Source: Ostrinia nubilalis
Taxonomy: Eukaryota > Arthropoda > Insecta > Lepidoptera > Crambidae
DNA: 64,000 bases
Direction of reading: 5' to 3'
NCBI RefSeq assembly: GCF_963855985.1
Contig: NC_087104.1
Span: 9,610,001-9,674,000, forward strand
The position numbers were made by a program, and so were the translations under genes. The notes beneath the pieces are model-generated. The model was not told where the DNA came from. It saw only the letters and a list, made by a program, of their open reading frames with translations, and made no database searches. This document shows, in pieces, positions 60,946 through 64,000 of the stretch (its first letter is position 1; every line of letters begins with the position of its first letter).

Positions 60946-62669
60946 TAGGGCATGCAATTCGGATATCCGGATATCCATATTATTCGGATATTCGCCACAT
61001 TTATTATTCGAATAGCATCTATGTAATTATTCGGTCTTTTCGAACAATACGAATACGCCTTTCCTATTAAAAAATTGTAAAAATATCTGACCGCAAACTT
61101 ATTAATAAAACTTAAAACTATTAAAACTGCAGGCAAGAAGTTAGCGATAAGGTTAGATTATGGACAAGTGCGCGCAATCGCAGATATCCCTTCAAGTGCC
61201 AACCAATATTCGCGAAAAAGGTTAAAGTGCCAGGCATATGGTTTCCAATGGTGCTAGTGTTATGGTGTAGTTATCTCCTGTGGTACTGAGATTTTTTGTT
61301 TGTAGTAAATCAGCAGGAGTCCAGTGAGTGACTCAGTTGCCCTCAGTGGGCTCCGGTTTCTCAACTGTCCTAAAATCTACTAAGGATACTCCTGCCTGAC
61401 ACAAGCTCTTTGCAGTCTGCTGAATAGGAAGCCTTCAATGGTCATGAGTTGTTGGACTGATGAGTTTGGATGATTTGAAAGTTTATCCTTGTAGCGGAGT
61501 GTATGGCTCTTTATTTCCTCACTGACTGTGGGCAATGGCAAGTCCTGATAGATGAGCCTGTTGCTGATATACCACGGCATTTGGTAAATCAAACGTACGG
61601 CTTTTGTCTAAGTGCTCGATTATGTCGAGATTGGAGTTGGCAGCTGTTCCCCACAGCTGTATCCCGTAGGTCCAGATAGGTTTAAGGATAGTTTTGTAGA
61701 CCATCATTTTACTACTGGTGTTCAGCTGTGACTGGACTCCGACAAGCCACATCATGTTTTTTAGTTTGGCATCTAGTTGCTTCCTCTTTGTCCATATTAT
61801 ATGCTTTCTCCAGGTTAGCCTGCAGTCCAAGTGCAAGCCCAGATACCTAACGTCCTCAGCGGCTCAGCCTGAGGTATTTGGATACCATTAAGTTTAACAG
61901 GTGGGCAGGAGTTTCTTCTGAGAGCGAAGGTTACATGAACATGCACAGATTTGAGTGAGAGTGAGGCCGTCACTGTATCGTCATGTGTTGCCATTGTTAC
62001 ATTGTCGTCAGCAAAGGTTCCTGTGAATGTATTTGCAGTTGTTGGCAGGTCAGCGGTAAACAATAGGTATAGCACGGGCCCCAAGACACTACCCTGGGGT
62101 ATACCGGACGTTATGTTGCATAGGGCAGAACCAGAGTCTCCAGATCTGACTTCAAAGCATATGTCTTTCAAATACGACCTAAGTATTTCGTAGAACGGAC
62201 ATGGGAGGTTCTGTTTAAGTTTGTACAAAAGCCCTTTATGCCAGACCTTGTCGAAGGCTTGACTTATGTCCAAGAACGCAGCTGAGCAGTATCGTTTCTT
62301 TTCTAGTTCTTCAGAGACGATGTTTATGGTTCTGTGGACCTGTTCAGTTGTGGAGTGTCTTTCCCGGAAACCAAATTGATGTTCAGGTATCAGATCACCG
62401 ATGTGGGGCTTCATTCGTTTGAACAGTATTTTTTCGAATACCTTCGATAGCAGCCTTTTTTTTTAAGTATTTATTGAAGTTAGATGATAGTATTAAGCAA
62501 ATTGATCCTTATTAAAATGATTATAGACAAAAAAGTGTTTCTTTTAATTTACATTATATTAAAAATAGCAGTATTCGAAAAATTCGTTTTATTCGAAGTA
62601 TTCGAATACCATAAATTTTAGTATTCGAAATATTCGAATACCAATATCGAACGAATAATGCATGCCCTA
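60946..62669. mobile_element. hAT-like element B (TAGGGCATGCA TIR, TSD ATTGGAAC)
   Basis: The inverted ends TAGGGCATGCA and TGCATGCCCTA are flanked by perfect 8-bp duplications ATTGGAAC at 60938-60945 and 62670-62677. Subterminal regions are rich in TATTCGAATA and GGATATCC words (60958-61040 and 62570-62655). No transposase was seen; the interior is mostly a jockey-type LINE fragment. Because it lies inside a young LTR, it moved recently. Confidence 0.9.
61380..62456 (-). pseudogene. 5'-truncated jockey-clade reverse transcriptase inside hAT-like element B
   Basis: Reverse transcriptase motifs are in order on the minus strand: HQFGFRERHSTTEQVHR, AAFLDISQAFDKVWHKGLLY, SGIPQGSVLGPVLYLLF and the catalytic TFADDNVTMA. 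The sequence then shifts frame near 61815-61836 and continues through IWTYGIQLWGTAANSN to a stop at 61380. The endonuclease, the ORF1 part and the first RT blocks are missing. A T-rich stretch follows the truncated end near 62456 on the plus strand, and no poly(A) tail or LINE TSD is evident. Confidence 0.88.
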
Positions 62670-63482
62670 ATTGGAACATAAGCTTACGACTAAACGAACT
62701 TTTCGTGGCAAACAATCTTGGGAATTTACATATTTCCACATAATACAATAGGCTAGCTCAAAATCGACCGTTCACGTTGGCGTCGCGCACCGGGAAGAAG
62801 GAAACTTCTAGAACTTCCGCGTGAGTCGCGAGACGCGCGGGGGGACTGCCTCGCGCCGATTGGCCGAGGAAAGGGCGCGGCACCGTACTTCCGCGTGATT
62901 CGCTATTAGACGAGATGGCGTGATAACACTAACGCTGCGTTGTTCGCGCGCGATAACGTTATAAACGTTATGAAATAGCGTTGCCGCGTTACATACGTAT
63001 TTATATTATAGCCTTAATTAAAAGCTGCCACGACATGTGCATACATTGCGTGGAAGCGTGGTATCGACTAGTCTAAAAAAAAATTAAAATTTATTTATCG
63101 TAATTTTGCTATTTGGGCTTGTGTTCTTTAGAAAACAAGTGATTCAATTGTATCTCCAGATTTTTATTGTTATTTATCCTTAAAGTGCACGCGACTTTAT
63201 GACTTTTGTTTTGGATATTAGTAAATATTAATTATGAAAGAAGATTTTATTTTTTGTTTATTTCCTTACCAAAATAAGTGGTACTAAATTCTAATATCGA
63301 TTGTTGTGCATAAAAGTAGGTATATTAGATTAAAAAAACCTGTGTTTTTATTAAATTTCAACCGATTTCAGCAGTTTTCATTAAAAGACTCGAGACCCGA
63401 GAAAACTCGAGACTTTGGCCTCGAGAATTCTCGAAACTCGAGAAAATAAATAGGTCGAGAAATCAGAAACCCTAAATAGAAT

Positions 63483-64000
63483 ATATCCTACTTGTGTAGT
63501 AAATAATAGGCACGGACAATCGAACGGACATATCAATGCCTGTCACTAACGCGAACGGGCTCGATGTCTGAGGTCATGTACTTACTGCTATAGTTAGGAC
63601 AATGTACCTACATGTAGAATAGTGACTAACATACATTTTAGAAAATTATGTGTAACTATGAAAGGAAATAATAATCGTTAGTATAAAAATATCTAATGAA
63701 TGTTATTCTTTGACAAATGATATATCACCGATCGTCTACATTCTGAATGCTACTTTTCTTTTTTCTTTAAAAGAAAAACGGTATTTTTTTATGTTTGCCG
63801 AATGTATACGCAAAGAATCGTGTAGTTAGCCCGTTCCACCATGTTGTCCTACGGTCTAAAAAATCTAATCGCATCACATATTACAAAACTAAACACAATG
63901 CGAATTAAACTATTGTTGCATCTATCCTTGATACTCTACTCAATGCACCTATCTGCCGTCGGGCACATTGATTCGCTATCTGTCTTTACTCGGACAATTC
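63483..64000 (+). other. G alpha o intron to the window edge
   Basis: No exon or element was recognised. The next G alpha o exon, expected to begin in phase 2 and encode the residues after KQMK, is not present before 64000. Confidence 0.45.

Larger units (their letters stand above)
57609..62993 (-). mobile_element. Internally deleted Ty3/gypsy-type LTR retrotransposon
   Basis: Two 352-bp LTRs (57609-57960, and 60910-60945 plus 62678-62993) are flanked by the 4-bp duplication TACG at 57605-57608 and 62994-62997. The element reads on the minus strand, so the 5' LTR is the right one. A purine tract (AGAGGGGGAGGT) abuts the 3' LTR at 57961, and a candidate primer-binding region (TGACGCCCAACTCGAGG) follows the 5' LTR. 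The LTRs differ at only two positions by eye, so the insertion is young. Most of reverse transcriptase, RNase H and integrase is deleted. The 5' LTR is interrupted by hAT-like element B. Confidence 0.92.
60910..62993 (-). repeat. 5' LTR, split by hAT-like element B
   Basis: 60910-60945 and 62678-62993 together match the 3' LTR along all 352 bp, with two mismatches. The interruption is exactly hAT-like element B plus its 8-bp duplication. Confidence 0.9.
57119..63474. mobile_element. hAT-like element A (TAGGGTTTCTG TIR, TSD AATAGAAT), outer layer of a nest
   Basis: The inverted ends TAGGGTTTCTG and CAGAAACCCTA are flanked by perfect 8-bp duplications AATAGAAT at 57111-57118 and 63475-63482. 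Subterminal regions (57130-57225 and 63388-63465) are dense in CTCGAGAA and TTCTCGAG. After removing the inserted LTR element about 0.96 kb remains, with no transposase, so it is non-autonomous. Confidence 0.88.

Noticed and set aside
61143..61330. A continuation of the jockey open reading frame
   Set aside because: After the stop at 61380 the sequence looks like 3' noncoding and then hAT subterminal DNA; no further RT motifs.

Overview
This window is nuclear DNA from an insect, most likely a moth or butterfly. Split genes with GT/AG introns, an AT-rich background, GATGAT-tailed LINE ends, abundant TA-flanked MITEs and piggyBac-, Harbinger- and hAT-type transposons all fit Lepidoptera. The host proteins read as insect orthologues. 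The species cannot be named from the sequence alone.

Host genes, left to right: (1) the last three coding exons of the type II regulatory subunit of protein kinase A (+, 8077-11923); (2) cyclin Q, the CDK10 partner (-, 20097-20960); (3) a THAP-domain P-element-type transposase gene (+, 21754-25721, with a likely C-terminal continuation in another frame to 25996), arranged head to head with cyclin Q; (4) almondex/TM2D3 (+, 26850-27888), tail to tail with (5) Ku70/XRCC6 (-, 28013-29794); (6) the 5' part of G protein alpha o (+), with two alternative GC-rich first exons (32767 and 48150) that both splice to the P-loop exon at 56156-56198. The rest of G alpha o lies beyond the right edge. These are unrelated housekeeping and signalling genes, not one pathway.

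Much of the remaining sequence is transposon, often nested, and many elements can be bounded by their target-site duplications (TSDs). 3.3-7.0 kb holds a MITE split by a LINE tail, which is split by a hAT-like element, which carries a further MITE and a 1-kb foldback. 43.6-47.3 kb is a complete PIF/Harbinger transposon with both proteins, coded by two genes whose introns interlock. It sits inside a 38-bp micro-element that has its own 8-bp TSD and a 32-bp sister copy 76 bp away. 57.1-63.5 kb is a four-level nest: hAT, then a young gypsy LTR element, then a second hAT inside one LTR, then a jockey LINE fragment.

The most unusual observations are the 32-38 bp micro-elements with perfect 8-bp TSDs, the interlocked Harbinger genes, the A7 slippery-type frameshift in the P-element-like gene, the repeated exon-plus-donor array in the PKA gene, and several arrays of dispersed short motifs (TTACTGCGTTTAT, TTTCGGGTGTTAC). 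All positions, splice sites and repeat boundaries were read by eye; no database search was run.
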